The notes under the pieces: model-generated | What the model saw: the letters and a program-made list of their open reading frames with translations, nothing else | What the model was told of the DNA's origin: nothing | Databases searched by the model: none | Part shown: positions 50,563 through 59,645 of the stretch, piece by piece | How positions within the stretch are numbered: position 1 is the first letter of the stretch | How the letters are laid out: every line of letters starts with the position of its first letter | Program-made: the position numbers and the translations under genes | Assembly (NCBI RefSeq): GCF_028473745.1 | Contig: NZ_CP101137.1 | Location: 6,510,001-6,574,000, forward strand | Direction of reading: 5' to 3' | DNA: 64,000 nt | Source of the DNA: Streptomyces sp. M92 | GTDB taxonomy: Bacteria; Actinomycetota; Actinomycetes; Streptomycetales; Streptomycetaceae

Positions 50563-51105
50563 ATGGGCGAGAATGCGGGCATGCTGGAGCTCGCCATCCT
50601 CGGATTCCTCTACGACGCCCCGCTGCACGGCTACGAACTGCGCAAGCGCATCACCGCTCTGACCGGGCACGTGCGCCCCGTCGCCGAGAGCACGCTGTAT
50701 CCCGCGATCAAGCGCCTGGAGAAGGCGGGCTTCCTCGCGCGGGCCACGCGGCCCGGCGCCGTGGCGGCACCGCGTCACGTCCTGACCCTCACCGACGAGG
50801 GGCGGCGGGAGTTGCGCCGCCGGCTGGCGGAGCCCGCGCGGCGCGACATCACCGACGAGAACCGCTGGTTCACGGTGCTCGCCTTCCTCCGGCACCTCGA
50901 CGACTCTGCCGCCCAGGCCGCTGTACTGCGCCGGCGGCTGGCCTTCCTCGAGGAACCCGCCAGCTTCTTCTACGACGGTGACCGCCCGATGCGCGCCGAG
51001 GAGCTGGACGACCCGTTCCGGCGCGGCGTTGTGACCATCGCGCGCGCCACCTCCCGCGCGGAACTCAGCTGGCTGCGGGAGACGATCGGCTCACTCGGCG
51101 GCTGA
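50563..51105 (+). CDS. PadR family transcriptional regulator
   Basis: A 180-residue PadR regulator: MLELAILGFLYDAPLHGYELRKRI at the start, VAESTLYPAIKRLEKAGFL as recognition helix, and a C-terminal dimerisation helix (residues ~115-180). ATG 50563 follows AGAGG; ATG 50581 is the family's conserved start and equally possible. It is divergent from the alpha/beta hydrolase, with the TACATCG operator between them. Its 3' end overlaps the convergent MpaB gene by 15 bp. Confidence 0.92.
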   Translation: MGENAGMLELAILGFLYDAPLHGYELRKRITALTGHVRPVAESTLYPAIKRLEKAGFLARATRPGAVAAPRHVLTLTDEGRRELRRRLAEPARRDITDENRWFTVLAFLRHLDDSAAQAAVLRRRLAFLEEPASFFYDGDRPMRAEELDDPFRRGVVTIARATSRAELSWLRETIGSLGG

Positions 51106-52017
51106 CGTGTCGATGTGCCGGACCGGGCAGCCCCGGACGCCCGGAACGGGGCGGGTGCCCAGCTCCGCCAGCCGGTAGCCGTTCGGGTAACCTTTGATCT
51201 CCCGGTTCTGGCGGGCGTGGTGCGGGGCGCGCCTCGGCGGCATCAGCCGGACCGTCCGCCCGCGCAGCCGCACCGCGCGGCGCACGATCGCGCGGACGGC
51301 CGGGCTCGGCGCGGGGTAGCGGAAGGCGCGCAGGAGGGGCTCGTCGAGCAGGGCCAGGGTCCCGGCGCGCAGGAGCGGGGCGAGGGCGCCCGGGTACCAG
51401 GAGGCCATGAGATCGAGTGTGGCGTCGGAGACGCGGCGCCCGCCCTCGTCCCAGGCGAAGTGGGCCTCCTCATAGGCGTCGAGGCAGCTTTCGAACTCCT
51501 CGTACGAGCCGGGGATTCCCTTGATGCCCATGTACCGGCCCAGCGTGCCGTAATGGACCGCCGAGGCGACGGTCTCGTGGCGCGACATCCTGCGCCATCC
51601 ATAGCTGTCGATCCAGCGCTTGGGGATCACGACGAACGTGCACAGGACGTAGCGCATGTCGTCGTTGGAGATGTCGTAGCTGCGGTGCATCTGGTTGACG
51701 CGCCGGACGGACGTACGGCCCTGTTCGCTGCCGAAGCCGTGCTCGACGATGGCGTCGAGCAGCAGCGCGGTGTCGTCGTACCGCTTCTGCGGCCGGCCGG
51801 TGAACTCGGCCGTCTCGGCCAGCAGCCGGCCGATGCTCGGGACGGCGTAGGTGCGGTACAGCGCCAGTTCCAGGGCGCGGGCGAAGTCCCAGGGGAATTC
51901 GTAGGCCGAGGACAGCCGGTAGATCTCCGAGGCGTCCTCGTACGGGTCCATCCGCCGGATCTGCTCCAGGCGCTCGAAACGCTTCACCGTGGCCTTCCCC
52001 TTCTGCCGTCGAGACAT
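51091..52017 (-). CDS. MpaB-like oxygenase (DUF2236)
   Basis: A 308-residue protein of the oxygenase MpaB/rubber-oxygenase catalytic family: FVVIPKRWIDSYGWRRMSRHETVASAVHYGTLGRYMGIKGIP is diagnostic, with conserved His/Arg residues for a haem-like cofactor. Members include latex-clearing protein and fungal MpaB; the substrate here is unknown. The start ATG 52017 is chosen where family sequence begins; the longer frame to 52494 is shadow. Basic start MSRRQKGKATVKRF lacks an export signal, so it is probably cytosolic. Confidence 0.84.
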   Translation of the reverse strand: MSRRQKGKATVKRFERLEQIRRMDPYEDASEIYRLSSAYEFPWDFARALELALYRTYAVPSIGRLLAETAEFTGRPQKRYDDTALLLDAIVEHGFGSEQGRTSVRRVNQMHRSYDISNDDMRYVLCTFVVIPKRWIDSYGWRRMSRHETVASAVHYGTLGRYMGIKGIPGSYEEFESCLDAYEEAHFAWDEGGRRVSDATLDLMASWYPGALAPLLRAGTLALLDEPLLRAFRYPAPSPAVRAIVRRAVRLRGRTVRLMPPRRAPHHARQNREIKGYPNGYRLAELGTRPVPGVRGCPVRHIDTSAAE

Positions 52018-52074
52018 CAACTCTACGTTGAGTAGCGGTAGATGCACGATCCGCCAGGAAATCGGCAGGGGAGG

Positions 52075-52380
52075 GTGATCCGTTTGTCCGGAAGGATCCG
52101 CGAGGCCTGGAGCAGATCTCGCGCCGCTCGGCGCACGGTGGGCAAGGCGGAAGGGGAGCCGCGCTCGCACAACCTGTTCGAGGCTGCCGCCGCCTACGTC
52201 TCGGCGTGCGCGGAGGACGACCAGGAGAGGATCGACGAGGCGACGGGCTGGGTGTCGCCGGAGGCACTGTCGTTCGGCGTGAACGAGCTGGCGTGCCGGG
52301 CCGTGATCGCGCTCGCGCGGGAGCGCGACGAGTCGCCCCGGGATGTGGCCCGGGCGCTGCTGGGACTGCCCGCGACCTGA
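52075..52380 (+). CDS. Small hypothetical protein, actinobacterial
   Basis: A ~101-residue alpha-helical protein: RLSGRIREAWSRSRAARRTVGKAEGEPRSHNLFEAAAAYVSACAEDDQERIDEA and ALSFGVNELACRAVIALARER. I do not recognise a named family. Starts GTG 52075 and TTG 52084 have GGGGAGG nearby, TTG with better spacing; ATG 52042 lacks a ribosome site. It is divergent from MpaB and 139 bp before another unknown gene. Confidence 0.68.
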   Translation: MIRLSGRIREAWSRSRAARRTVGKAEGEPRSHNLFEAAAAYVSACAEDDQERIDEATGWVSPEALSFGVNELACRAVIALARERDESPRDVARALLGLPAT

Positions 52381-52519
52381 CGGGCGAGCGCGGGCGGAGT
52401 GGTCGATTCGCCCCCGTCCAGCCGGAAAACTGCAGCTCGGGTGCGTCTGGGAGTCGTGACAAGGGCTTCCCGGTCGCACTAGGGTGCGCGCCATTGGACG
52501 AACCGATGGGGAGGCTGGG

Positions 52520-53473
52520 ATGGCCGGGACGGACGAGAACGCCGTCGCCGCCGCGGAGGATGCGCTCTACGTGCTCACGGCGGTGCTGCTGACGCCGGCG
52601 AAGTTCCCGAGCGTGCTGGGCGACGACTACGTGGAGGCGTGCGCGGCGCTCGGACTCCCTCCGCTGGCCGACGGCTACGGCCTGGTGCTCGGCCAGGACG
52701 GTGACGGCGCCCGGTGGACGGTCGTCGTCGACGACGTCTCGCTGGTCGCCGTCGCCGTGGCGTCCTGGGACTGCGGCATGGAGTACGACCTGTCACCGGA
52801 CGAGCGTACGGTCGTCGCCGCGCTGCCCGGCTGGCCCCTCTCGGTTGCCGTGGCCGCCCCCGGTGTTCCCACACCGCACGATCCCGTCCCCGAGTCCGCC
52901 GACCAGCCCGCCCTGTCGCCGCCGGACACCAGTGTCTGGGGCCCCGCGCAACGGCGTATGGGGGCCGACGAGATCGCGGCGCAGTGGGCGCAGTGGCGGG
53001 AGCAGATCGACGACGCCGACTTTCAGGCGCCCGCCGGGAGCGCCGGTTCCGTGGACGGCAGTCCGGAAGACGGGCCGGAGTCAGGAGGGGACACCGGCGG
53101 CGGCGAGGCGGAGCCCGCCTCCGGTGACGGCGCCGAAGCCGCGGGCCGGGACGGTGTCACCGGCCGGGCCGGGGACACGGACGGCACCGGAACCGGGCGC
53201 TTCGGGCACAGCGGCGTGCGGCGCGCCCTCGCCCAGGCCCGCGCCTACATCGACACGCCGCCGCCACTGGGCCGGGTTCGGTCGTCGTTCGCGTCAGGGG
53301 ACGCGCGGACGCTGCGGGCCGACGGTCCGGGCTGGTCGCTGGTCGCCAGGACCGACGACATCGCCTTCGTCCTGCTCGACGAGGAGCCCGGCGAGGTCCT
53401 GCCCGTGGGCAGGGGCCCCTCGTTGCCCGGGCTCCTGGAAGCCCTCGACAGGATGGCCGTACGGCCGAGCTGA
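52520..53473 (+). CDS. Hypothetical protein, two conserved segments with low-complexity linker
   Basis: A 317-residue soluble protein. N-terminal ~110 residues (AEDALYVLTAVLLTPAKFPSVLGDDYVEACAALGL) and C-terminal ~80 residues (RRALAQARAYIDTPPPLGRVRSSFASGDARTL...) are probably folded; the middle is an acidic Gly/Asp/Glu linker. No family or motif recognised; both halves look like similar small alpha/beta domains. GGGGAGG precedes ATG 52520 clearly. Unknown function; it may be cytosolic. Confidence 0.72.
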   Translation: MAGTDENAVAAAEDALYVLTAVLLTPAKFPSVLGDDYVEACAALGLPPLADGYGLVLGQDGDGARWTVVVDDVSLVAVAVASWDCGMEYDLSPDERTVVAALPGWPLSVAVAAPGVPTPHDPVPESADQPALSPPDTSVWGPAQRRMGADEIAAQWAQWREQIDDADFQAPAGSAGSVDGSPEDGPESGGDTGGGEAEPASGDGAEAAGRDGVTGRAGDTDGTGTGRFGHSGVRRALAQARAYIDTPPPLGRVRSSFASGDARTLRADGPGWSLVARTDDIAFVLLDEEPGEVLPVGRGPSLPGLLEALDRMAVRPS

Positions 53474-53558
53474 CCGGGGGCGGCAGACCGGGACGCGCGG
53501 CGGCGACAGTCGGGACGGCCTGCGTCCCCGACCGTCCTCGGCCCCCATGTCCGGCTCT

Positions 53559-53586
53559 CTTCACATGTGGCTCCGACACATGGAAG
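53559..53586. promoter_or_regulatory. Imperfect inverted repeat upstream of secreted esterase
   Basis: CTTC-a-CATGTG / CACATG-GAAG around a 7-nt spacer, 69 bp before the esterase start. Could be an operator or a terminator for the preceding gene; location suits either. Confidence 0.5.
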
Positions 53587-53654
53587 ACGCCGGAGACGGC
53601 CTGCACGATGGGGCAGCTCCGAGCTCCACTCCCCCGTCGTGCCTGGAGGTCCCG

Positions 53655-55046
53655 ATGCGCAGGCTCCGTGGTGTTCCGTTCCTCGCCGCCGTTCTCACGG
53701 CGGTCTCGCTCACCGGGCCGGCGCCCGCCGCCGCGGCGGCCGACGGCGGCGGGCACTGCGCCCGCCAGGAGCGCGTGCGGGTGCCGGGAGCTGCCCTGCA
53801 GCGCACCGCCTGCCTCGACGATCTGACGACCACCGGCCTCGCGGGCACCCGGTACACCGACTTGGCCGACCAGGCCGGGCTGACCGCCGGCGGCACCAGA
53901 ACGCCGTCCAAAGTCGCCGGTCTCCAGATCGACGGGTACTTCCCGGACCCCTCCCGCTTCAACACCACGCACGGCTGGCGGCACGACTCGCAGTTCGTGA
54001 TCCGGCTGCCGGACCGCTGGAACGGCGGTCTCGTGGTGACGGGGGCGCCGGGCACGCGCAAGCAGTACGCCACGGACAAGGCGATCTCCGACGGGGTCCT
54101 GGCCCAGGGGTACGCGTACGCCGCGACCGACAAGGGCAACAGCGGAACGGACTTCTACCGGGACGGCGCCCGGCCCGGGGACGCGGTCGCGGAGTGGAAC
54201 GCCCGGACCACGCAGCTGACCCGGGCCGCCCGCCGGGTGGCCTCCCAGCGCTACGGTCACGCGCCGCGACGCACCTACGTCGTAGGTATCTCCAACGGCG
54301 GCTACCTCACCCGGTGGCAGTTGGAGAACCACCCGGAGCTGTACGACGGCGGCGTGGACTGGGAGGGCGCGCTGTGGACCGCGGACGGCCCGAGTCTGCT
54401 CACATCCCTGCCGGTCACGGTCGCCCGGGCATTCGGCGCGGCACGGGACGAGGAGTTGTACGCGGCGGGTTTCGCACGTGGCTCCGAGTTCCTGTGGCCG
54501 TACCACGAGAAGGCCTACTGGGGTCTGACTCAGAAGATCTACCGCGCCGAGTTCGACCCGGCCTACGATCCCCGCTGTCCGGGCCCCACCGCCGGGTCGA
54601 CGCCGCAGGAGATCCTGGCGCCGTGCCCCTCGGACGCGGCCTACGACTACGCACGACGCCCTGCCTCCGTCCACCGGGCGGTGGCCCGGGTGGCACTGAC
54701 CGGACACATCGGCAAGCCGCTGATCACCCTGCACGGTGATCTGGACGCCCTGTTGCCCAAGGCCGCCGACTCGGACGTGTACACGCGCATGGTCGACGCG
54801 AGCGGGCGGGGCGGGCTGCACCGCTACTACACGATCACGGGCGGAACACATGTCGACGGGCTGTACGACGCGTACCCCGACCGTCTGCGGCCGATCCTGC
54901 CGTGCTTCCGCTCGGCGTTCGACGCGCTGACCGCCTGGGCGGCGCAGGGCACCGCACCGCCCGCGGACCACACGGTCGGCAGGCCCGCGGGCGGTGACGT
55001 GGTCAACTCCTGCGTCTTGGGCGGGACCGCCGCGACGCGGCGTTAG
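53655..55046 (+). CDS. Secreted esterase-like alpha/beta hydrolase
   Basis: A 463-residue exported enzyme: signal peptide RRLRGVPFLAAVLTAVSLTG with cleavage near AAAADGG, then an alpha/beta hydrolase with nucleophile motif VVGISNGGYLTRWQLE, an acidic residue in GDLDALLP and a late His in ITGGTHVDG. It resembles tannase/feruloyl-esterase and hydroxybutyrate-oligomer hydrolase types; I cannot separate them. Expected substrates are esters of plant or polyester polymers. TGGAGG precedes the ATG; a longer frame to 52701 is rejected because it lies inside the previous gene. Five Cys may form disulfides. Confidence 0.85.
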   Translation: MRRLRGVPFLAAVLTAVSLTGPAPAAAAADGGGHCARQERVRVPGAALQRTACLDDLTTTGLAGTRYTDLADQAGLTAGGTRTPSKVAGLQIDGYFPDPSRFNTTHGWRHDSQFVIRLPDRWNGGLVVTGAPGTRKQYATDKAISDGVLAQGYAYAATDKGNSGTDFYRDGARPGDAVAEWNARTTQLTRAARRVASQRYGHAPRRTYVVGISNGGYLTRWQLENHPELYDGGVDWEGALWTADGPSLLTSLPVTVARAFGAARDEELYAAGFARGSEFLWPYHEKAYWGLTQKIYRAEFDPAYDPRCPGPTAGSTPQEILAPCPSDAAYDYARRPASVHRAVARVALTGHIGKPLITLHGDLDALLPKAADSDVYTRMVDASGRGGLHRYYTITGGTHVDGLYDAYPDRLRPILPCFRSAFDALTAWAAQGTAPPADHTVGRPAGGDVVNSCVLGGTAATRR

Positions 55047-55050
55047 CGCC

Positions 55051-55233
55051 TCAGCGTCCGATCTCCTTGCGTGTGACGCGGCGCAGCCTGCGCCGCTGCG
55101 AGGGGTCCAGGGTGAGGTACGCGGCGGCCGGGACTCCCAGGACTATCAGCAGGGCGGCCCACCAGGGCAGCCAGATCAGCAGGATGAGCCCGACCGCAAC
55201 ACCCCCCGCTGCGACCTTGGCGTTCTTCGACAT
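55051..55233 (-). CDS. Small membrane protein, 60 residues
   Basis: A short protein, MSKNAKVAAGGVAVGLILLI then WLPWWAALLIVLGVPAAAYL, with two adjacent membrane helices and a basic tail QRRRLRRVTRKEIGR. GGAGG 7 nt before the ATG is excellent and argues it is real. It is convergent with the esterase (4 bp apart). Small two-helix proteins like this occur widely in Streptomyces without known role. Confidence 0.75.
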   Translation of the reverse strand: MSKNAKVAAGGVAVGLILLIWLPWWAALLIVLGVPAAAYLTLDPSQRRRLRRVTRKEIGR

Positions 55234-55447
55234 GGTGTCGCCTCCTTCGCGGCCACTGCCGCTCTCTGTTGTGAAAACGGGCCCGCGCTCGCGGCGGTTC
55301 CGTACCGCGCCCCTGAGACGTCCCTGAGACCGAGCCCTGACGCGTCCCCGAGAACACTTCGGCGGCTCTGCCCGGAGAACACCTTCTCACTTGAGTAGTG
55401 ACCTAAAACACACAGTATCGACATCCTGAAGACACCGTCTGCCGCGA
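55234..55447. promoter_or_regulatory. AT-rich upstream region of SNF2 gene
   Basis: 214 bp. Its last 50 bp, and the first 50 bp of the SNF2 gene, are much more AT-rich than the rest of the window. It should contain the divergent promoters of the small membrane protein and the helicase. No clear operator was found; two partial copies of CCCTGAGACxxxxCCCTGAGAC-like text occur at 55,311-55,329. Confidence 0.5.
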
Positions 55448-58372
55448 ATGATGATGTATAATCGCCAATTGCATACCTGGCTAGTCAAATTTGAGGAATA
55501 CGTCATCGCTGCGCAGACCGTTCTTCCGGCAACCCCCTCCGAGGTGTCCGAACTCGCCCACTGCTGTGCCGTCTTCCTGCCCGCTGATCCCGCCCGCGCC
55601 GGGCGGGTCGCCTTCTGGCGGACCGACGGCGAGAGCCCCGTGGGCCTCTCGTCGGGGTCGGTGGAGCACCTGGCGGTCGCCCTGCCCGACGGCGACGGAG
55701 TACGACCGGCGACGGTTCCCGCCCTGCTGCTGCCGGTGCGGGCGGCCCTGCCCGTCCTCACCCGCGCGCGTTCCGGCGCCGACGCCCACCGGGCGACCGT
55801 GTTCTGGGGCGCGGTGGCGCTCGAGGCCCTGCATCTCGTCGCGCGCGGGCTGTTGCTGCCCGGTCTGTCCGCGGGCGACCACGACGCCTGGCGCACGGGT
55901 CCGCTCGGCGCAGAGGAGACCGAGCGGGTGCGCCACCTGGCCGCCGCCATGCCGCCCGAGGCGCACGCCGTCCCGGTCGACGGGGCGGAGCCCCTGCTGC
56001 TGCCCGACCCGGAACGGCTGGTCCGCGACTTCCTGGACTCGGTCGCCGACACACTGCCCCGCTCCCCCGCCGCCGAGCTGGTGACGACCGGACCCGCGTA
56101 CGCCGCGCGGGAACCGCGGCGGGAACCCGGGCTCCGCACGTGGACCGCCGATGTCGCCGCCGGCCACGACATGGGCGTACGGCTGTCGCTGCGTGTCGAG
56201 GTGCGCGGCCTCACGGACGCCGTGTCCCCGGACACCCGGCCGGCGTTCCGGGCCGTGCTCCAGGTGCACAGCGTGAGCGATCCCGCGCTCGTCAAGGACG
56301 CCGCCGAGGTGTGGGCGGGCACCGGGGCGGAGGCGTTCGGCACGCGCGCGCGGATGGACGCCCTGCTCGCGCTGCGCCGTGCGGCACGGGCCTGGTCCGC
56401 GCTGACGCCGTTGCTGTCGGCCGCCGTGCCGGACTCCGTGGAACTCGCCGACGAAGACGTCACCGAACTCCTCGGCCCGGGCTCCCGGGCGCTCGCCGGC
56501 GCGGGGGTCGACGTGCACTGGCCGCGCGAGCTGACGCGTGGCCTGACCACCCGCGCGGAGGTCGGTCCGGCCGACGACGGGCCGGCGCAGCGCACGGCCT
56601 CGTCGGACGCCGGCCCGTCCTTCCTGTCGGCCGACGCACTGCTCGCCTTCAACTGGTCGTTCAGCCTGGGCGACGAGCGGCTCACGCGCGCGGAGCTGGA
56701 TGTGCTCGCCGAGGCCAACCGCCCTGTGGTGCGCCTGCGTGACCAGTGGGTGCTCGTCGATCCCGAGGAAGCCCGGCGGGCCCGCACACGACAGGACCGC
56801 AAGGTCACGCCCGTCGACGCGCTCGCCGCCGCTCTGACGGGCTCGACGGAGGTGGACGGCAGCCGTGTCGAGGTGCGTGCCACGGGATGGCTGGCGGCCC
56901 TGCGGGAGCGCCTGACCGATCCTGCGGCGCAGGACGCCGTCGCGCAGCCCGCCGGCCTGCACGCCACGCTGCGCGACTACCAGCGCCGGGGGCTGGACTG
57001 GCTGGTGCGCATGACGTCGTCGGGCCTGGGCTGCTGCCTCGCCGACGACATGGGGCTCGGCAAGACCATCACGCTGATCGCCCTCCACCTGCACCGGCAG
57101 ACCGACGCGTCGGCCGCCGGACCCACTCTGGTGGTCTGCCCGACGTCCCTCATGGGCAACTGGCAGCGGGAGATCGAGCGGTTCGCGCCCGGCACGCCCG
57201 TCCGCCGCTTCCACGGCACGAAACGCGACCTGGAGGTTTTGACCGACGGCGAGTTCGTGCTCACCACCTACGGCACCATGCGCCTGGACACCGGACGGCT
57301 CTCGGCCGTGCCGTGGGGCCTGGTCGTGGCGGACGAGGCCCAGCACGTGAAGAACCCGTACTCGGAGACCGCGCGGCAGCTGCGTTCCATCGGCGCACGC
57401 GCGCGCGTGGCGCTCACCGGCACTCCGGTGGAGAACAACCTCTCGGAGCTGTGGGCCGTCCTCGACTGGGCCACCCCGGGACTGCTGGGCCGGCTCGGCA
57501 CCTTCCGAAGGCACTACGCGCAGGCCGTCGAGGGCGGCCAGGACCCGGCGGCGGCGGAGCGGCTGGCGCGGCTCGTGCGGCCGTTCCTGCTGCGGCGCCG
57601 CAAGTCGGACCCGGGGATCGCCCCGGAGCTGCCGCCGAAGACCGAGACCGACCACCCCGTGTCCCTGACCACGGAACAGGCCGGTCTCTACGAAGCGGTG
57701 GTGCGCGAGGCGCTCGCGGAGATCGCCGGGGCGGACAGCATGGCGCGCCGCGGCATGATCGTGAAGCTCCTGACGGGACTCAAGCAGATCTGCAACCACC
57801 CGGCGCAGTTCCTGAAGGAGGAACGGCCGAGGATCACGGGCCGGTCGGGGAAGCTGGAGCTGCTGGACGAACTGCTCGGCACGATCCTCGCCGAGGGGGC
57901 GAGTGTGCTGGTCTTCACGCAGTACGTGCAGATGGCCCGGCTCCTCGAACAGCACCTGGCCGCCCGAGGCGTGGCCTCGCTGTTCCTGCACGGCGGTACG
58001 TCCGTCACGGCCCGGGAGTCGATGGTGCGCAGGTTCCAGGACGGCGAGGTGCCGGTGTTCCTGCTGTCCCTCAAGGCGGCGGGCACCGGACTGAACCTCA
58101 CGCGCGCGGAGCACGTCGTGCACTACGACCGCTGGTGGAATCCGGCAGTGGAGGCGCAGGCCACCGACCGTGCCTACCGCATCGGCCAGACCCGCCCGGT
58201 GCAGGTGCACCGGCTGGTCGCCGAGGGGACCGTCGAGGACCGCATCGCGGCCCTGCTGCACCGCAAGCGGGAACTGGCCGACGCGGTGCTGGGAGCGGGC
58301 GAGGCGGCGCTCACGGAGCTGACGGACGCGGAACTGGCCGACCTGGTCGAGCTGCGAGGGGGCACGGGATGA
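55448..58372 (+). CDS. SNF2-family DEAD/DEAH helicase
   Basis: A 974-residue SNF2 helicase: N-terminal actinobacterial SNF2-associated region, then the motor with DDMGLGKTIT (motif I), VADEAQHVKNP (motif II, DEAQ), LTGTPVENNLSELW (motif III), VFTQYVQMARLL and VHYDRWWNPAVEAQATDRAYRIGQTRPV (motifs IV-VI). It should translocate on double-stranded DNA, remodelling protein-DNA contacts. A coupled SWIM gene follows (ATGA). The first ~20 residues (MMMYNRQLHTWLVKFEE) are encoded in AT-rich DNA and differ from usual family starts; the family-like sequence begins IAAQTVLPATPSEVSEL. No ribosome site was seen. Confidence 0.92.
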   Translation: MMMYNRQLHTWLVKFEEYVIAAQTVLPATPSEVSELAHCCAVFLPADPARAGRVAFWRTDGESPVGLSSGSVEHLAVALPDGDGVRPATVPALLLPVRAALPVLTRARSGADAHRATVFWGAVALEALHLVARGLLLPGLSAGDHDAWRTGPLGAEETERVRHLAAAMPPEAHAVPVDGAEPLLLPDPERLVRDFLDSVADTLPRSPAAELVTTGPAYAAREPRREPGLRTWTADVAAGHDMGVRLSLRVEVRGLTDAVSPDTRPAFRAVLQVHSVSDPALVKDAAEVWAGTGAEAFGTRARMDALLALRRAARAWSALTPLLSAAVPDSVELADEDVTELLGPGSRALAGAGVDVHWPRELTRGLTTRAEVGPADDGPAQRTASSDAGPSFLSADALLAFNWSFSLGDERLTRAELDVLAEANRPVVRLRDQWVLVDPEEARRARTRQDRKVTPVDALAAALTGSTEVDGSRVEVRATGWLAALRERLTDPAAQDAVAQPAGLHATLRDYQRRGLDWLVRMTSSGLGCCLADDMGLGKTITLIALHLHRQTDASAAGPTLVVCPTSLMGNWQREIERFAPGTPVRRFHGTKRDLEVLTDGEFVLTTYGTMRLDTGRLSAVPWGLVVADEAQHVKNPYSETARQLRSIGARARVALTGTPVENNLSELWAVLDWATPGLLGRLGTFRRHYAQAVEGGQDPAAAERLARLVRPFLLRRRKSDPGIAPELPPKTETDHPVSLTTEQAGLYEAVVREALAEIAGADSMARRGMIVKLLTGLKQICNHPAQFLKEERPRITGRSGKLELLDELLGTILAEGASVLVFTQYVQMARLLEQHLAARGVASLFLHGGTSVTARESMVRRFQDGEVPVFLLSLKAAGTGLNLTRAEHVVHYDRWWNPAVEAQATDRAYRIGQTRPVQVHRLVAEGTVEDRIAALLHRKRELADAVLGAGEAALTELTDAELADLVELRGGTG

Positions 58373-59637
58373 ACCGGTACGACGAGGACACCGAGCGGAC
58401 GTTCGCCGCGCTGCCGCCCGCGCAGGGCCGTGGTTTCGCGCGGACCTGGTGGGGGCGGGCCTGGCTGAAGTCGCTGGAGGACGCGGCGATGGACACGGCG
58501 CAGGTGAAGACGGGCCGCCGGCTCGCGCGCGCGGGAGCGGTCGGGGCGGTGTCGGTGCGACCGGGGCGCATCACCGCCGTCGTCCAGGACCGGGACCGTA
58601 CGGCCCACCGGGCGGACGTCCTGCTGGAGGAGCTGTCCGACACCCAGTGGGACCGTTTCGTCGACCTGGCGATCGAGCGGTCCGGGCATGTGGCGGCGTT
58701 GCTGGACCGCGACATGCCGCCGCACCTCGTGGAGGACGCCGCGACGGCCGGCATCGACCTCCTGCCGGGCATGGGCGACCTGGAGCCGGAGTGCGACTGC
58801 GGCGCCTGGGACCACTGCGGGCACACGGCGGCGCTGTGTTACCAGGTCGCCAGGCTTCTGGACCAGGACCCCTTCGTGCTGCTGCTGATGCGCGGCCGCG
58901 CGGAGAGCGCCGTACTCGACGCCCTCCAGTCGCACGGTGGAGCGCCCGCGGAGGACGGCGCCCGCCCTCCGGACGGCGTGGACGCGGCCGAGGCGTACGC
59001 GACGGGGCACGTGCTGCCTCCGCTGCCCGCTCCGCCCGCTGTCCCGGACGCCCCGGGTGTACCGCCGTCGCTGGACACCGGGACCGCGCCACCGCCCGGC
59101 GTCGACCCTGCCGCCCTGGGTTTCCTGGCCTCCCGGGCCGCGGCGGAGGCACACCGCCTGCTCGCCGCAGCCCTGCGCGGCGGGCACGAACGGCAGGCCG
59201 TGGGCACGGAACCCGACGTCTCCGAGGACGCCGTGCGCCTGGCCGCGGGCGACCCGGCACCGGATGTGTCGCGCCGCCTCGGCGAGGGCTCGGGCCGCAC
59301 ACCGGAGTCCTTGGATGCCGCCGTCCGCGCGTGGCGGCTCGGGGGCGGGGCGGCGCTGTACGTGCTGGAGCAGGAGTGGACGGTGGAGGGCGACACGCTC
59401 GCACGCGCGCGTGCGGCACTCGAGTCGGCCTGGGACGAGGACGAGCGGCCCGCGTTGCGGGCGCGGGGCAACCGCTGGACCGTCGTCGGCGCGCCGCACC
59501 AGCTACGCCTGGACCGCGAGGGCCGCTGGTGGCCGTACCGCAAGGAGCGCGGCCGCTGGGTCCCCGCGGGCGGCGCGGCCCACGACCCGGCGACGGCCCT
59601 GGCGTCGGCGGCACCGGCGGTCGGGGACGAACCCTGA
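58369..59637 (+). CDS. SWIM zinc-finger protein, SNF2 partner
   Basis: A 422-residue protein: RTFAALPPAQGRGFARTWWGRAWLKSLEDAAMD at the start, SWIM motif CDCGAWDHCGH (CxC...CxH, about residues 142-152), then helical region with Pro/Gly linker and a final ARGNRWTVVGAPHQLRLDREGRWWPYR. The SNF2-SWIM pair is common in actinobacteria with this spacing; the SWIM protein probably recognises DNA or docks with the helicase. Translation is coupled (ATGA). It is unlike the yehQ-type SWIM protein at 20.5 kb. Confidence 0.9.
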   Translation: MNRYDEDTERTFAALPPAQGRGFARTWWGRAWLKSLEDAAMDTAQVKTGRRLARAGAVGAVSVRPGRITAVVQDRDRTAHRADVLLEELSDTQWDRFVDLAIERSGHVAALLDRDMPPHLVEDAATAGIDLLPGMGDLEPECDCGAWDHCGHTAALCYQVARLLDQDPFVLLLMRGRAESAVLDALQSHGGAPAEDGARPPDGVDAAEAYATGHVLPPLPAPPAVPDAPGVPPSLDTGTAPPPGVDPAALGFLASRAAAEAHRLLAAALRGGHERQAVGTEPDVSEDAVRLAAGDPAPDVSRRLGEGSGRTPESLDAAVRAWRLGGGAALYVLEQEWTVEGDTLARARAALESAWDEDERPALRARGNRWTVVGAPHQLRLDREGRWWPYRKERGRWVPAGGAAHDPATALASAAPAVGDEP

Positions 59638-59645
59638 GAACCGGT

